From the NCBI RefSeq assembly GCF_018595715.1, contig NZ_JAHEOJ010000024.1:62001-126000 (forward strand): a stretch of 64,000 nucleotides of DNA. Direction: 5' to 3'. The notes beneath the pieces were generated by a model, which ran no database searches, was not told the DNA's origin, and saw nothing but the letters and a program-made list of their open reading frames with translations. Every line of letters starts with the position of its first letter. The stretch's first letter is position 1. This DNA comes from Glaciecola sp. XM2 (GTDB lineage: Bacteria > Pseudomonadota > Gammaproteobacteria > Enterobacterales > Alteromonadaceae). Positions 9,150 to 18,403 of the stretch are shown here, piece after piece. The position numbers were made by a program, and so were the translations under genes.

Positions 9150-9287
9150 CTGCGACCTCTTATTATTTTTTTAGTAGATGCGCGGCGCAAGTTAATGCTT
9201 ACCTGTGCATGTTTTTTATACGATTTAACGACCATATTATATTCAGGAGCTGTGTTCAATACACAGCAGCCTTCACATTTGCGGTAT

Positions 9288-9704
9288 TTACATCCGTTTC
9301 TTAAACTGTTCGCCAATGAGTAAGCCCACAATCATCACCACTATGAACATCAGCATTGTCGTATTAAGGCCGCCAACATTTGCGATAGCCGGTCCTGGAC
9401 ACACTCCCGATATACCCCAACCAATGCCAAATATACTGGCGCCAATGAGCAATTTGGCATCAATAGGGTCTTGAGATACTAGCGGTATGTCGTTATCTAG
9501 TAGCGACTTCTTTTTACCCTTTATGAACAGCCAGTAGCCCAGTCCAAATGTGATCAGTGCGCCGCCCATTACAAACATCAAGCTAGGGTCCCAGCTCCCG
9601 GCTAAATCTAAAAAGTTCTTCACTTTTTGTGGGTTGACCATCTGCGATACCGTTAGCCCGATACCAAAAATAATGCCTGCAATTAATCCAACAAACTCTT
9701 TCAT
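9288..9704 (-). CDS. YeeE/YedE family protein (second half of pair)
   Basis: A 138-residue membrane protein with about four hydrophobic segments. It carries GVCPGPAIANVGG, the conserved cysteine motif of the YeeE/YedE (DUF6691) family, members of which move thiosulfate or other reduced sulfur compounds across the inner membrane. It lies 15 bp downstream of a similar 143-residue gene. Such two-gene pairs correspond to two halves of the longer single-chain YeeE proteins. The sulfur dioxygenase and ArsR-type regulator often found beside these pairs are absent here. The sulfur substrate is inferred from the family. Confidence 0.75.
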   Translation of the reverse strand: MKEFVGLIAGIIFGIGLTVSQMVNPQKVKNFLDLAGSWDPSLMFVMGGALITFGLGYWLFIKGKKKSLLDNDIPLVSQDPIDAKLLIGASIFGIGWGISGVCPGPAIANVGGLNTTMLMFIVVMIVGLLIGEQFKKRM

Positions 9705-9719
9705 ATCAATAGCTCCTTG

Positions 9720-10151
9720 CTAGGCCAAAACGTGATTTGTGACAAACACGGTAATGATGGCAGCGACCATAAACACAGCGGTTGCAACAATAGAGCGCTT
9801 AGAAATTCTACCCATGCCGCAAATCCCATGACCACTTGTACATCCGCCCCCAAGAGCAGCTCCGATACCGACTAACAGACCACCTAACAAAATAACCGTA
9901 CTTGAGAAGGTATAATCGGTTGGAAGAGAGAATTCACTGAGTGAAGACACGAACACGGGGCCCACGATCAAGCCGATAATAAAGAATACTCGCCAAGACC
10001 AATCGCCCTTAAGCAATGAAAAGGGTTTCAAGGCGCTACTTAATATACCGGAGCAACCTGCCACTCTACCCAATAAATACATGAGCATTAATGCAGATAG
10101 ACCAATGAGGCTACCGCCAATGAATGCCGAAATGGGCGTAAATTCTGTCAT
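9720..10151 (-). CDS. YeeE/YedE family protein (first half of pair)
   Basis: A 143-residue membrane protein with about four hydrophobic segments. GGGCTSGHGICG near residues 101-112 is the family's cysteine signature; an extra cysteine sits in GRVAGCSG near residue 33. It is the first gene of a two-gene unit with the following YeeE/YedE gene; both halves probably form one channel for thiosulfate-like sulfur. The 134 bp upstream, before the CCA enzyme's 3' end, should hold the promoter. No recognisable BigR-type operator was found there by eye. Confidence 0.75.
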   Translation of the reverse strand: MTEFTPISAFIGGSLIGLSALMLMYLLGRVAGCSGILSSALKPFSLLKGDWSWRVFFIIGLIVGPVFVSSLSEFSLPTDYTFSSTVILLGGLLVGIGAALGGGCTSGHGICGMGRISKRSIVATAVFMVAAIITVFVTNHVLA

Positions 10152-10285
10152 ATTTCGTTATCCTAATGTTTAATTTGCAGAGATTTTGATTAGATAAATA
10201 ATAAACTGGATTGATTCACTTGTGTATTTGAAATGCATTAAAAGCGTCACTGAGTGTGGCCATGAGCATTTATTTGCACAGCTCT

Positions 10286-11596
10286 CTACGCTTGGTTAAG
10301 TGGGTATTCCAACATAAGCTGTTTGATTTTAGCAATTTGAGCAATACGAACGGCCTCTCCTAGCTCCACCCCTTGCTTGCCTGCAGCTATGGCTTGTTGA
10401 ACAACTTGTTTAGTATCAAATTCACTGAGGCCGTTGAGTAAATGCATCCCAAGCGCTTTTTGAGGGTATGGTTTGTTCACAAAATCTTCGCCACGGCCTT
10501 GCGCATCGCACTGGCATGCATCTAAAAACTGCACAAATCGCTGTGGTTGTTTGACCGCATCAAACGACTTGATCATGATTTGATGAATGGTTTTAGGGGT
10601 TAAAGTAAAAAAATTATGGCATTTAAGATGATGCTCGCTGGTCAACATGCCCAAGGACTTTAACTTATTAGGAATGCGTAAGCGGTCACAAAACGTTTCA
10701 ATCACCGGCACGCCATCAAGTTCATGTCCACGCAAGCGCCCCCTTTGTTCATAGGCAATGGGCTTACCAAAATCATGGGTGAGGGCAGCAAAACGGGTGG
10801 CAAGGTCAAAATTAAGATCGGCCGCTTGCTTTAACACAAGCATCGTATGGGTGAACACATCGCCTTCTGGATGATGCTCAACCGGTTGCACTACATCGCG
10901 CATAACATCGATTTCAGGAAAGATGCCCAGACCCAATAATGCTTCAAAATAGAGCTGGGGAGTGTCTTCACTCAAGGCTTTTTCGGTCTCCTTCCAGACG
11001 CGTTCAGGCACGAGGTGCTCGAGCTCCCCTTTAGCCTTCATTTGGTTAATGATAGCGAGCGTGTCTGGATGAATTGTCCACTGCTCACCAAACCTAGCTA
11101 AAAACCGAGCGATACGTAATACACGAACGGGGTCTTCAACAAATGCGTCGGTGGTGTGTCGTAAAACCTTAGCATGCAGGTCGGATTGACCATCAAAAGG
11201 GTCAATCAAGGTGCCGTCAGGCGCCATTGCCATCGCGTTGATGGTTAAATCGCGACGCGCCAAGTCTTCTTCGAGGGTGACTGTTTGCGCTGCATCTACT
11301 TCAAAGCCGGTATAGCCCTTCCCTGACTTACGCTCTTTGCGCGCCAATGCATATTCGTCTTTGGTTTGGGGGTGCAAAAATACCGGAAAGTCTTTTCCAA
11401 CCGACGTAAAGCCCCGTTCGAGCATTTGCTCGCTAGTAGCACCGACCACCACATAATCCATATCGTGGCTAGCGCTTGTAGATACCGATGCTACATCTAT
11501 CACACGCTGAGGCGACATCACGCCCCGCTTGATATCTTCTAATAAGATATCTCGCACGGCACCACCGACTAAATACACGTGTTTAAGAGGCTGCAT
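10286..11596 (-). CDS. cca: CCA-adding tRNA nucleotidyltransferase
   Basis: Builds or repairs the 3' CCA of tRNAs. The nucleotidyltransferase head begins YLVGGAVRDILL, followed by HDMDYVVVGAT with the DxD metal site. RRDLTINAMA, DPVRVLRIARFLARF and an HD domain near the middle (HTMLVLKQAADLN...LTHDFGKP) match the multifunctional gammaproteobacterial form, whose HD domain has phosphodiesterase and phosphatase activity. At 436 residues it is slightly longer than E. coli Cca. An insertion of about 25 residues (ILLEDIKRGVMSPQRVIDVA...) lies between the GGAVRD motif and the DxD motif. The start has AAGGAAG upstream. Confidence 0.93.
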   Translation of the reverse strand: MQPLKHVYLVGGAVRDILLEDIKRGVMSPQRVIDVASVSTSASHDMDYVVVGATSEQMLERGFTSVGKDFPVFLHPQTKDEYALARKERKSGKGYTGFEVDAAQTVTLEEDLARRDLTINAMAMAPDGTLIDPFDGQSDLHAKVLRHTTDAFVEDPVRVLRIARFLARFGEQWTIHPDTLAIINQMKAKGELEHLVPERVWKETEKALSEDTPQLYFEALLGLGIFPEIDVMRDVVQPVEHHPEGDVFTHTMLVLKQAADLNFDLATRFAALTHDFGKPIAYEQRGRLRGHELDGVPVIETFCDRLRIPNKLKSLGMLTSEHHLKCHNFFTLTPKTIHQIMIKSFDAVKQPQRFVQFLDACQCDAQGRGEDFVNKPYPQKALGMHLLNGLSEFDTKQVVQQAIAAGKQGVELGEAVRIAQIAKIKQLMLEYPLNQA

Positions 11597-11882
11597 CAGT
11601 TAATACTTCCTTTCTATGACCTGGCTACTATCTTGCCATAATACCTAATGCGCGTGATAAAGGCATCATTGGATGTATTGATTGGTGTGGCGAGACAGAT
11701 AAATAGATACCTGTCGCATTTAGACGGCCCACACAAGCAATTTCATTTTTAGTTCCCTTTATTGGACTAAAGTCTTATTTCCCCTCATTCCGAAAATTCA
11801 GTAGTTTGGTACTTAGGAGCAAAAGGCATTCAATTTGGAACGAAAGACTACTCAGAAACACTCAACCAAAAAGGGTATTATC

Positions 11883-14800
11883 ATGCTAATAAAAATCCCG
11901 ATATTGTCATTAGGCCATTATGCTTTCAACGGTCCTCACACGATGAATATATTGAATTCAAACACCTCAACACAAACACACTCCATTGGAAAAGCATTGA
12001 GGTGGGCGGCATCGTTTGTGTTGATGTTTGCATTGCTTGGAGTTGCAATGCAAACATCTGCACAGCAAGTAGGTGAAATTGTAGGTAAGGTTTCAGGCAC
12101 CAACGGCTTGCCACTTGAAGGCGTCACCATCGAAGCAAAAGGAGACGTGTTGCCCAAACCCCGTACAGCAGAATCTAAAGCCAACGGTAGCTTCCGTTTG
12201 CAGCTGCTACCGCCAGGTAATTACGAGGTTACCTTTACTACCGCAAGTGGCGAAACGCGTACCGTGAGCGTTTCTGTATTTCTTGACCAAACCACACCAT
12301 TAAACGTGCAATTGAATGCAGGCGATGTTGAAAATATTGTGGTGTATGGCGATTCATTAACGACATCTACCAATGCTGCATTGGGGAATTCCCTTAATGC
12401 CGAAACCTTAGCGCAGTTACCCATGTTTGTGGAATACAGCTCACTGATCCGTTTAATGCCGGGCGTGCAGGTAACCTCTGATAGTGTTCGGGGGCCTAGC
12501 GCAGGTGCAAGTGGTCAAGACAATGGTTTCAGATTTGACGGCGCAAACCTTTCTGTTCCACTGTTTGGAATTTTAGCTTCCTCTCCGTCCACTCACGATG
12601 TGGCGCACGTATCGGTTGAGCGAGGCGGTGCCCGAGCCGTTGGCTTTAACAGAAATGCTGGCGTTACCCTTAACACCGAAAGTAAATCTGGAACCGACGA
12701 GTTTACAGGAGATGTAACCTATCGACTTCAAAAAGGCTCTTGGCAGGCCGAAGATAAAGATGGCTTGAGCACAGAAGATGATATCGACTTTATCACTGTT
12801 GGTGTGGGCGGCCCGATTATTCCAGAGCAATTGTATTTTTATGGCTCTTACTACACGCGTGATGATTCAAAGGAAAGTGGAACAAATGCGCGGGGCGCAT
12901 TGCCCGATATTACCAACGAACGTGAAGAGTATTTTGGTAAGGTAACATGGACGCCTACCGCCGACATTCTTGTTAATGCCAGCTACCGTACGTCTGAGGT
13001 AACAAGCAGCAATCAAAGCATTGGCATTAACGATACAGCGTCTACCGCAGAAAACGGCATTGACGACTTTGAAGTGATCGTGTTTGACGCATCGTGGATC
13101 ATCAACGATGACACAACGCTCAATATTTCTTATGCAGACACCACCCAATCAACAGGATCATTCCCTGTCAACGATCTTGGCTTTAGAGGTCAGGTCAATG
13201 GTAATCTAGATGTTAATGATTTGGCATCCCAGGGACTGTTTTTTGTACCCTCTTTAGAAACCCGCACCGGGGCTGATGCGCAAGAACAAGCTCTTGTAGA
13301 CGCCTTCAACGCAGGGGCTGCTCCCCTTATCTCAGCATTTGGGATTGACGGCGAAGCACTTGGCGCGGTAGGCGGTGCGTCTACCGTTAACGATAATCGA
13401 TATCTAGGCAACACGTTTGAAGTGTCGCTCAATCACATTATCGAAACCGACACCATGACCCACGAGCTTCACTTTGGCTACCAAGAAGAAGAAGGCGCTG
13501 AAGAGCTGTTTAGAGTATCAAATGGTTGGGGATCAATCGCTTATTGGGGCGGTTTAGACTTTGATGACGGTGGCCTGGTAGCGCCAGATGGAGATCCTGT
13601 TCCCGTTGGCACTATTTATCGAGCCACGGTGCAAACTCGCGGCTTTGACGCAGGCGGTTTAACCGGTCCACTGGTTTCTAAAACCAAATCAAAAACCATT
13701 GCCGTAAACGACACCATTTTCTGGGACGACTTTATATTTGATGTTGGATTCTTGCTTAGCCAAGACGAGTTGATTGGTCAGGGCTTGCGTCCAGCTAATA
13801 CCAGCTCAGGCTATGAAGAAGCGCGCGGCAACCCTTATGTTATGAAAAAAGTAGACTTCAGCGAGACCTTCCAACCTCGTATGACGGCAACATGGAACTA
13901 CAGCTATACCGCTTCAGCCTTCGTTAGCTTTGCACGATACAACCCTGCGGTGAGCTCGCTTGCACGTGCCGCTTCTTGGGATCGTAATACAGGCGGCAGT
14001 ACTACTTTTGTTTACTTTGATGAAAACGGCGGGTTCCTTGATTCTGAAACGAATATTTCATCTACCGGTAAACTTTTTGCCGATGGCCTAAACCCTCGAA
14101 CCATGCAAGAGTTTATTATTGGTCATCAAATGGAATGGGGTAATAATTGGAATATTCGCAACCATCTTCGCTATCGTCGCAGCTGGAACTACTGGGAAGA
14201 TACCAATAACAACGCACGTATCGTCTATGACGCTGCAGACTATCAAAGCCGCTTAGCCAGTTTTGGTGACTTGTATCCGGATATTGTTGCGGCAGCAAAT
14301 GCAGGCCAGTTAGACTCACCTGAGCCAAAAGAGCTTTATGTGCCGGTGAATAACTTAGTTGGTGAAGGTACCTACGTTATTGCCCAACTCGATGGCGCAT
14401 ATACTAAATATCTCGAAGCGAGTATGGAGTTTGACTATCGTTCTGAGAGTTTCTTCACTACAACATCGGTTGTTTGGAGCCACTATTACGGTAACTTTGA
14501 CCAAGATGGAACCACGCGTTTTAACAACGACCAAGGAACCTTCATCGGTTCGTCAAATATCGCAGATAGCTGGTATGGACAGCTATGGGGTAGCTTTACG
14601 GATGGTAAAATGCGCGCCGATCGTACTTGGCAGCTCAAAAGCTTTGGCGCCTATCAGCTTCCGTGGAATGCGTCACTTGGTTATTTAGCTTACTGGCAGT
14701 CTGGTCATACTTGGGCGCATCAATGGCCAAGTACTTTCTACCTTGAGCCACGCGGCAGCAGAAGAACGCCGAGCCATTGGCAAATAGATTTGAACTACAC

Positions 14801-14978
14801 TCAAAACTTTGATGTGAGCGACGATTATAGCGTTCAGCTACGTTTAGACGTATTCAATATCTTTGATCGCCAAACCGGTTACAACCCACAGCCACGCTAC
14901 AACAGCGATGACTTAGGTGAATATCGTAGTTACGAAAACCCTCGCCGTGTTCAGGCAACCGTATCATTAAGATTCTGA
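11883..14978 (+). CDS. TonB-dependent receptor with carboxypeptidase-regulatory-like N-terminal domain
   Basis: An outer-membrane active transporter of about 1030 residues. After a long hydrophobic leader (…WAASFVLMFALLGVAMQTSA) come a carboxypeptidase-regulatory-like beta-sandwich (VGEIVGKVSGTNGLPLEGV), a plug domain (ALGNSLNAETLAQLPMFVEYSSLIRLMPG region) and a long beta-barrel ending in aromatic F (VQATVSLRF). The layout resembles Oar-like and polysaccharide/peptide receptors of marine bacteria. Substrate unknown; no degradative genes adjoin it. Start is uncertain: 11883 has AAGGG nearby and was chosen, but ATG 11943 gives a normal-length signal peptide and the frame is open back to TTG 11835. 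It is a single-gene unit with its own terminator. Confidence 0.85.
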   Translation: MLIKIPILSLGHYAFNGPHTMNILNSNTSTQTHSIGKALRWAASFVLMFALLGVAMQTSAQQVGEIVGKVSGTNGLPLEGVTIEAKGDVLPKPRTAESKANGSFRLQLLPPGNYEVTFTTASGETRTVSVSVFLDQTTPLNVQLNAGDVENIVVYGDSLTTSTNAALGNSLNAETLAQLPMFVEYSSLIRLMPGVQVTSDSVRGPSAGASGQDNGFRFDGANLSVPLFGILASSPSTHDVAHVSVERGGARAVGFNRNAGVTLNTESKSGTDEFTGDVTYRLQKGSWQAEDKDGLSTEDDIDFITVGVGGPIIPEQLYFYGSYYTRDDSKESGTNARGALPDITNEREEYFGKVTWTPTADILVNASYRTSEVTSSNQSIGINDTASTAENGIDDFEVIVFDASWIINDDTTLNISYADTTQSTGSFPVNDLGFRGQVNGNLDVNDLASQGLFFVPSLETRTGADAQEQALVDAFNAGAAPLISAFGIDGEALGAVGGASTVNDNRYLGNTFEVSLNHIIETDTMTHELHFGYQEEEGAEELFRVSNGWGSIAYWGGLDFDDGGLVAPDGDPVPVGTIYRATVQTRGFDAGGLTGPLVSKTKSKTIAVNDTIFWDDFIFDVGFLLSQDELIGQGLRPANTSSGYEEARGNPYVMKKVDFSETFQPRMTATWNYSYTASAFVSFARYNPAVSSLARAASWDRNTGGSTTFVYFDENGGFLDSETNISSTGKLFADGLNPRTMQEFIIGHQMEWGNNWNIRNHLRYRRSWNYWEDTNNNARIVYDAADYQSRLASFGDLYPDIVAAANAGQLDSPEPKELYVPVNNLVGEGTYVIAQLDGAYTKYLEASMEFDYRSESFFTTTSVVWSHYYGNFDQDGTTRFNNDQGTFIGSSNIADSWYGQLWGSFTDGKMRADRTWQLKSFGAYQLPWNASLGYLAYWQSGHTWAHQWPSTFYLEPRGSRRTPSHWQIDLNYTQNFDVSDDYSVQLRLDVFNIFDRQTGYNPQPRYNSDDLGEYRSYENPRRVQATVSLRF

Positions 14979-14998
14979 TATCTTAACACTGGTAAAAT

Positions 14999-15022
14999 AG
15001 CCCTGCTTTGCGGGGCTTTTTT
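14999..15022 (+). terminator. Intrinsic terminator after the TonB-dependent receptor
   Basis: Stem AGCCCTGC / GCGGGGCT (one G-T pair) around loop TTT, followed by six T (15017-15022). It starts 20 bp after the receptor's stop codon. Confidence 0.85.
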
Positions 15023-15205
15023 AATGGCACTGCCCAAGAGTGGCGGCAATGACTCGCTGCATAATAACGACTCACTTTACGCCTACCTCACCGCACACGT
15101 ATGCAAACCTTGTATAGCTTAGGTTAAATCTCATAAGAATATGTTTGATCTTTCGTTGCTTTCGTTACAATAGCGCCTACAAAAGCCAACGATATATGCG
15201 GATTT

Positions 15206-15712
15206 ATGCAACTTATCAACATAGACAAAACCAGATATCGACGCCATTTAAATCGCGTCATCGCTGCTTGTATAGCGGTATTAGTGATTGGCAGCCTGGG
15301 TATTGCACAAACCCTCATCGCCCTTTTTCCAGATCCGAGCGGCAGCCATTTCCATTGGAATCTCACTGGCGTACTTATCACCAGCATAGCCATTGGCCTT
15401 ACGCTTAATAAATATCGCACCCACGACTTTATGACGGAAGTGGTGTACGTGTGGGATTTAAAGCAGTCTTTAAATAAGATAAATCGTAAAATGATGAAGT
15501 TAAAAGCAGCGGCAGAACAAGGGAATGTCGATGCGATGCTCGCTATTCAATACAGCTACGCTGGCTCGCGACTGTTATGGCAACTCGATGACAACACCAT
15601 TATTATGGATGACTTAGCCATTGCGCAGGCCGAACTCGATCGCCTTGCCGAAAAATACAACTTAACCTTAAATGTAGATAATTACGACGCTAAAATATTA
15701 GAGCAGTTTTAG
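15206..15712 (+). CDS. DUF3087 family membrane protein
   Basis: A 168-residue protein with two hydrophobic segments (about residues 18-40 and 52-66) and a soluble, helical C-terminal half rich in charged residues. The segment LNKYRTHDFMTEVVYVWDLKQ is the recognisable core of the DUF3087 family, known mainly from marine gammaproteobacteria. No function is known. It stands alone between the receptor's terminator and an enoyl-CoA isomerase-like gene 41 bp downstream in the same direction. Confidence 0.75.
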   Translation: MQLINIDKTRYRRHLNRVIAACIAVLVIGSLGIAQTLIALFPDPSGSHFHWNLTGVLITSIAIGLTLNKYRTHDFMTEVVYVWDLKQSLNKINRKMMKLKAAAEQGNVDAMLAIQYSYAGSRLLWQLDDNTIIMDDLAIAQAELDRLAEKYNLTLNVDNYDAKILEQF

Positions 15713-15753
15713 CATAAGTAAGGTGCCCGTGCACGTAAACCCTATCACCTAAA

Positions 15754-16611
15754 ATGAGAGCTACTTTGAATTACTTGCAACTGACTGAACAAGAAAGCGA
15801 ATACATACAAACCCATCTCGATGAAGGTGTAGTCACCATCACGATGAACAAGCCGAAAAAATTAAACGGCTGGACCAGCGAAATGATGGCGGCTTTTAGA
15901 AGTGCCTTTGAAAAGGCGAAAGCAGATGACGGATGCAAGGTCGTGATTTTTACTGGGACTGGTAACTATTACTGTGCAGGGGTGAATTTAGGCGGCACGC
16001 TAAAACTCATGGCACCGAAGAAGCTTCACACCCTAATTATTAAAAATAATGAAGCATTGTTTGACCTGTTTTTAACGTTTCCTAAACCTATCTTAGTAGC
16101 GGTGAATGGCCCAGCTATTGGCGCGAGCGTGACTTCTGCCACGCTGTGTGATGGCATTATAGCCTCTGAAACCGCCACCTTTTCCACCCCTTTCGCCGCC
16201 CTAGGCATTACGCCCGAAGGTTGTTCGAGTATCCAATTTGCCAGACTAATGGGCGAAGAAAATGCAAAGCGCATGCTGTTTAGCGAAGGTTGGCGACCCA
16301 ATGCCCAAGAAGCACTAGAGGTGGGTTTAATACAACATGTTGCCCCGGCAGAAACACTACAGCAGCAAGCACAAGCAATTGCTGTTCAGTGGGTCAAAGA
16401 GAACCGTAAACGCAGCTTTTTAGGCGGTAGCAAATTAACAGAGCTTCAGGCGGTAAATGCGCGCGAATCTATTGAGCTGGCAAACTGCTTTTTAAGCGGG
16501 CCCTTTTTAAAAGGCCAAGCTAAGTTTTTGTGGAGCAAGAAAAAGCACGTACCCGCGATGATGTTCTTTTTGCTTTGGGTTTTGCGTCCACTTTGGCGAT
16601 TATTTTTATAA
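15754..16611 (+). CDS. Enoyl-CoA hydratase/isomerase family protein (Delta3,Delta2-isomerase-like)
   Basis: A crotonase-fold protein of 285 residues. The oxyanion region reads FTGTGNYYCAGVNLGG (about residues 68-83) and AVNGPAIGASVTS (about 112-124). ALGITPEGCSS (about 150-160) places a glutamate where Delta3,Delta2-enoyl-CoA isomerases carry their single catalytic acid, so a role in unsaturated fatty acid beta-oxidation is likelier than hydration. The C-terminus ends in a hydrophobic stretch (MMFFLLWVLRPLWRLFL), unusual for the family and possibly a membrane anchor. The start at 15754 is the best available; the ribosome site is weak. Confidence 0.75.
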   Translation: MRATLNYLQLTEQESEYIQTHLDEGVVTITMNKPKKLNGWTSEMMAAFRSAFEKAKADDGCKVVIFTGTGNYYCAGVNLGGTLKLMAPKKLHTLIIKNNEALFDLFLTFPKPILVAVNGPAIGASVTSATLCDGIIASETATFSTPFAALGITPEGCSSIQFARLMGEENAKRMLFSEGWRPNAQEALEVGLIQHVAPAETLQQQAQAIAVQWVKENRKRSFLGGSKLTELQAVNARESIELANCFLSGPFLKGQAKFLWSKKKHVPAMMFFLLWVLRPLWRLFL

Positions 16612-16787
16612 ATGTATGCCGACTTGTGCCCATTCAGCCGCAATAAACGGGGCACCTTACCTACATAAACCGAATGTTTCATGCTGGGTTAAGTAATAGC
16701 ATGTGCTATTAAATAACCCATTGAATCTGTGTATCATGTCGTTTATTCTCATGGATGTTAATTTCATGCTTGCAAGGAAACAAGCAA

Positions 16788-17900
16788 ATGACCAAGCGCC
16801 TTCTTATTATCCTCACAGCTCTTTTATGCGCCACCTTTTCAAGCACAACCCTTGCGAAAAAAGAGTACGAACCTCAAAATCCACCGCGTACGCTTACGCC
16901 CGAACAAGCCGAACGCGCATCGTCCAATTATCAAAAATATTGCTCTTTGTGCCATGGTGAAAACCGCGAAGGGTACAAGAATGATCATGCCCCCTCATTG
17001 CGATCTAAAAGCCTGTTTGAATCGGGCGTACCTCACTCAATATTAAGGCCAATCTCCTATGGACGCCAAGGCACCGCAATGGCGGGATACTTAGATGATG
17101 TAGGCGGGCCAATGTCGCTAGATGAAGTTTGGGACTTAACCTACTGGTTGTTCTGGGAGTCTGGTGCGCAGCGCGTTAAGCTTAGCGAAAACCCAGTAGA
17201 AGGTGATATCGAACGGGGCGCTGCGGTATATCAGCAACACTGCACAGCGTGCCATGGTAAAGATGGAGAAGGGGTGAATGCTCCCGCGTTAGCCAATCAG
17301 TCGGCCCTAGCGCACAACAAAGATGAATTCATCCGCTACGCTATTGAAATGGGTCGCCAGGGTACGCCAATGGTATCTTTTAGCGACATATTGTCAGAAG
17401 CTGATATCGATAACGTCACCGCGTTTCTTCGCAGCCGCGCAAATGGGTGGGAACAACAAGAAACAGTATTGCAGGGCTTACCCACACCTGATCAGTACGT
17501 GTTGAATCCAGATGGCGACGATCCCGACTTCACCCTTGCAGACGGTATGTATGTATCGTCGGTAGATTTGTACAAGGCTATTGAAGCGAACAATAAAATG
17601 ATTCTGATTGATACTCGTGTGCCTTCTGTGTGGCAGCGCGCGCATATTGCCGGCGCGATCCCCTTTCCTTACTACACCGACCTAGAAGAAAAGGTGAAAG
17701 ACCTCCCAAAAGACGTGCAAATTGTAGGTTATTGCTCCTGCCCTCGCGCAGCAACAGAGCACGTCGTAAGGCAGTTGCGCGATTTAGGTTACGATAAAAC
17801 CGCGGTGCTATACGAGGGTATCTTCGGTTGGATGAACCTAGGGTATCCAGTAACAAGTGCAGATGCCGAAGGTGAAACGCTAGGGGCTAGCGCGCACTAG
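16788..17900 (+). CDS. Diheme cytochrome c fused to a rhodanese domain
   Basis: A secreted protein of 370 residues. Signal peptide 1-23 (ending STTLA), then two cytochrome c domains with heme motifs CSLCH (52-56) and CTACH (152-156) and likely axial methionines in TAMAG and GTPMV. A C-terminal rhodanese domain spans about 257-356 and has the active-site loop YCSCPRAA with Cys316 in the catalytic position and a second cysteine at 318. The start at 16788 was chosen because AAGGA lies 9 bases upstream and the signal peptide begins there. A periplasmic link between sulfur transfer and electron transfer (thiosulfate, sulfane sulfur or a redox sensor) is inferred. It is a single-gene unit, near the SoxR-controlled VOC gene. 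Confidence 0.85.
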   Translation: MTKRLLIILTALLCATFSSTTLAKKEYEPQNPPRTLTPEQAERASSNYQKYCSLCHGENREGYKNDHAPSLRSKSLFESGVPHSILRPISYGRQGTAMAGYLDDVGGPMSLDEVWDLTYWLFWESGAQRVKLSENPVEGDIERGAAVYQQHCTACHGKDGEGVNAPALANQSALAHNKDEFIRYAIEMGRQGTPMVSFSDILSEADIDNVTAFLRSRANGWEQQETVLQGLPTPDQYVLNPDGDDPDFTLADGMYVSSVDLYKAIEANNKMILIDTRVPSVWQRAHIAGAIPFPYYTDLEEKVKDLPKDVQIVGYCSCPRAATEHVVRQLRDLGYDKTAVLYEGIFGWMNLGYPVTSADAEGETLGASAH

Positions 17901-17928
17901 CGCTAAACCCAACCTTTTTCTCAAAACG

Positions 17929-18339
17929 CTACAAATTGCGTAAGTTAGGATCATCCGACATGTATTCCACAAACTCAATTTCAAAACCATCGGGGTCTGC
18001 GAAATAGATGTTTTGCCTATATTGATGTTCAGGGCCGGCCAAAGAAGGCTGATGCCCTGCGCCTTTCATCCTTGCAATTAACCCTGCAATATCTTGTGTC
18101 TCAAACCCAATGTGATTAACGTTACCAGCGCCTTGTCTTGATATAGCGAGGCCATCTTCAAATTGGTTTAAGGTAATGTAGTTGGTATCTGTTCCAAAGT
18201 GAATCCAATCATAGGGCCGGCTTCCCCAATGGGCTTTACCTTGCTCGCGCACAGACCATTGTGGAAATGCTAGCTGGTAAAACGCCAAGCTTGCCTCATG
18301 GTCTGTGACCGTCATATTAATGTGTTCCATTCTAAACAT
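17929..18339 (-). CDS. VOC (glyoxalase/bleomycin-resistance fold) protein, probable SoxR target
   Basis: A vicinal-oxygen-chelate fold protein of 136 residues with a single beta-alpha-beta-beta-beta repeat pair: MEHINMTVTDHEASLAFYQ at the start, NHIGFETQDI in the middle and FADPDGFEIEFVEY at the end. His and Glu at the usual metal positions are visible. Substrate unknown; relatives include glyoxalases, dioxygenases and resistance proteins. The ATG at 18339 was chosen because GGAGA (18346-18350) is 6 bases upstream; the ATG at 18345 would touch it. It diverges from soxR, and its promoter holds the SoxR box (18404-18434), so redox-cycling compounds probably induce it. Confidence 0.8.
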   Translation of the reverse strand: MFRMEHINMTVTDHEASLAFYQLAFPQWSVREQGKAHWGSRPYDWIHFGTDTNYITLNQFEDGLAISRQGAGNVNHIGFETQDIAGLIARMKGAGHQPSLAGPEHQYRQNIYFADPDGFEIEFVEYMSDDPNLRNL

Positions 18340-18372
18340 GTTCATTCTCCGGTGTTGATGCAAAAAGCCAAT

Positions 18373-18393
18373 CACTCAAGTGATTCTTGAGTG
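18373..18393. repeat. Inverted repeat in the leader of the VOC gene
   Basis: Perfect 8-bp inverted repeat CACTCAAG / CTTGAGTG with spacer TGATT. It lies just downstream of the predicted transcription start of the VOC gene. It shares CTCAA/TTGAG half-sites with the SoxR box but with one extra spacer base, so it may be a second, weaker regulator site or an RNA hairpin. Confidence 0.6.
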
Positions 18394-18403
18394 TCTTGCG
18401 TTA

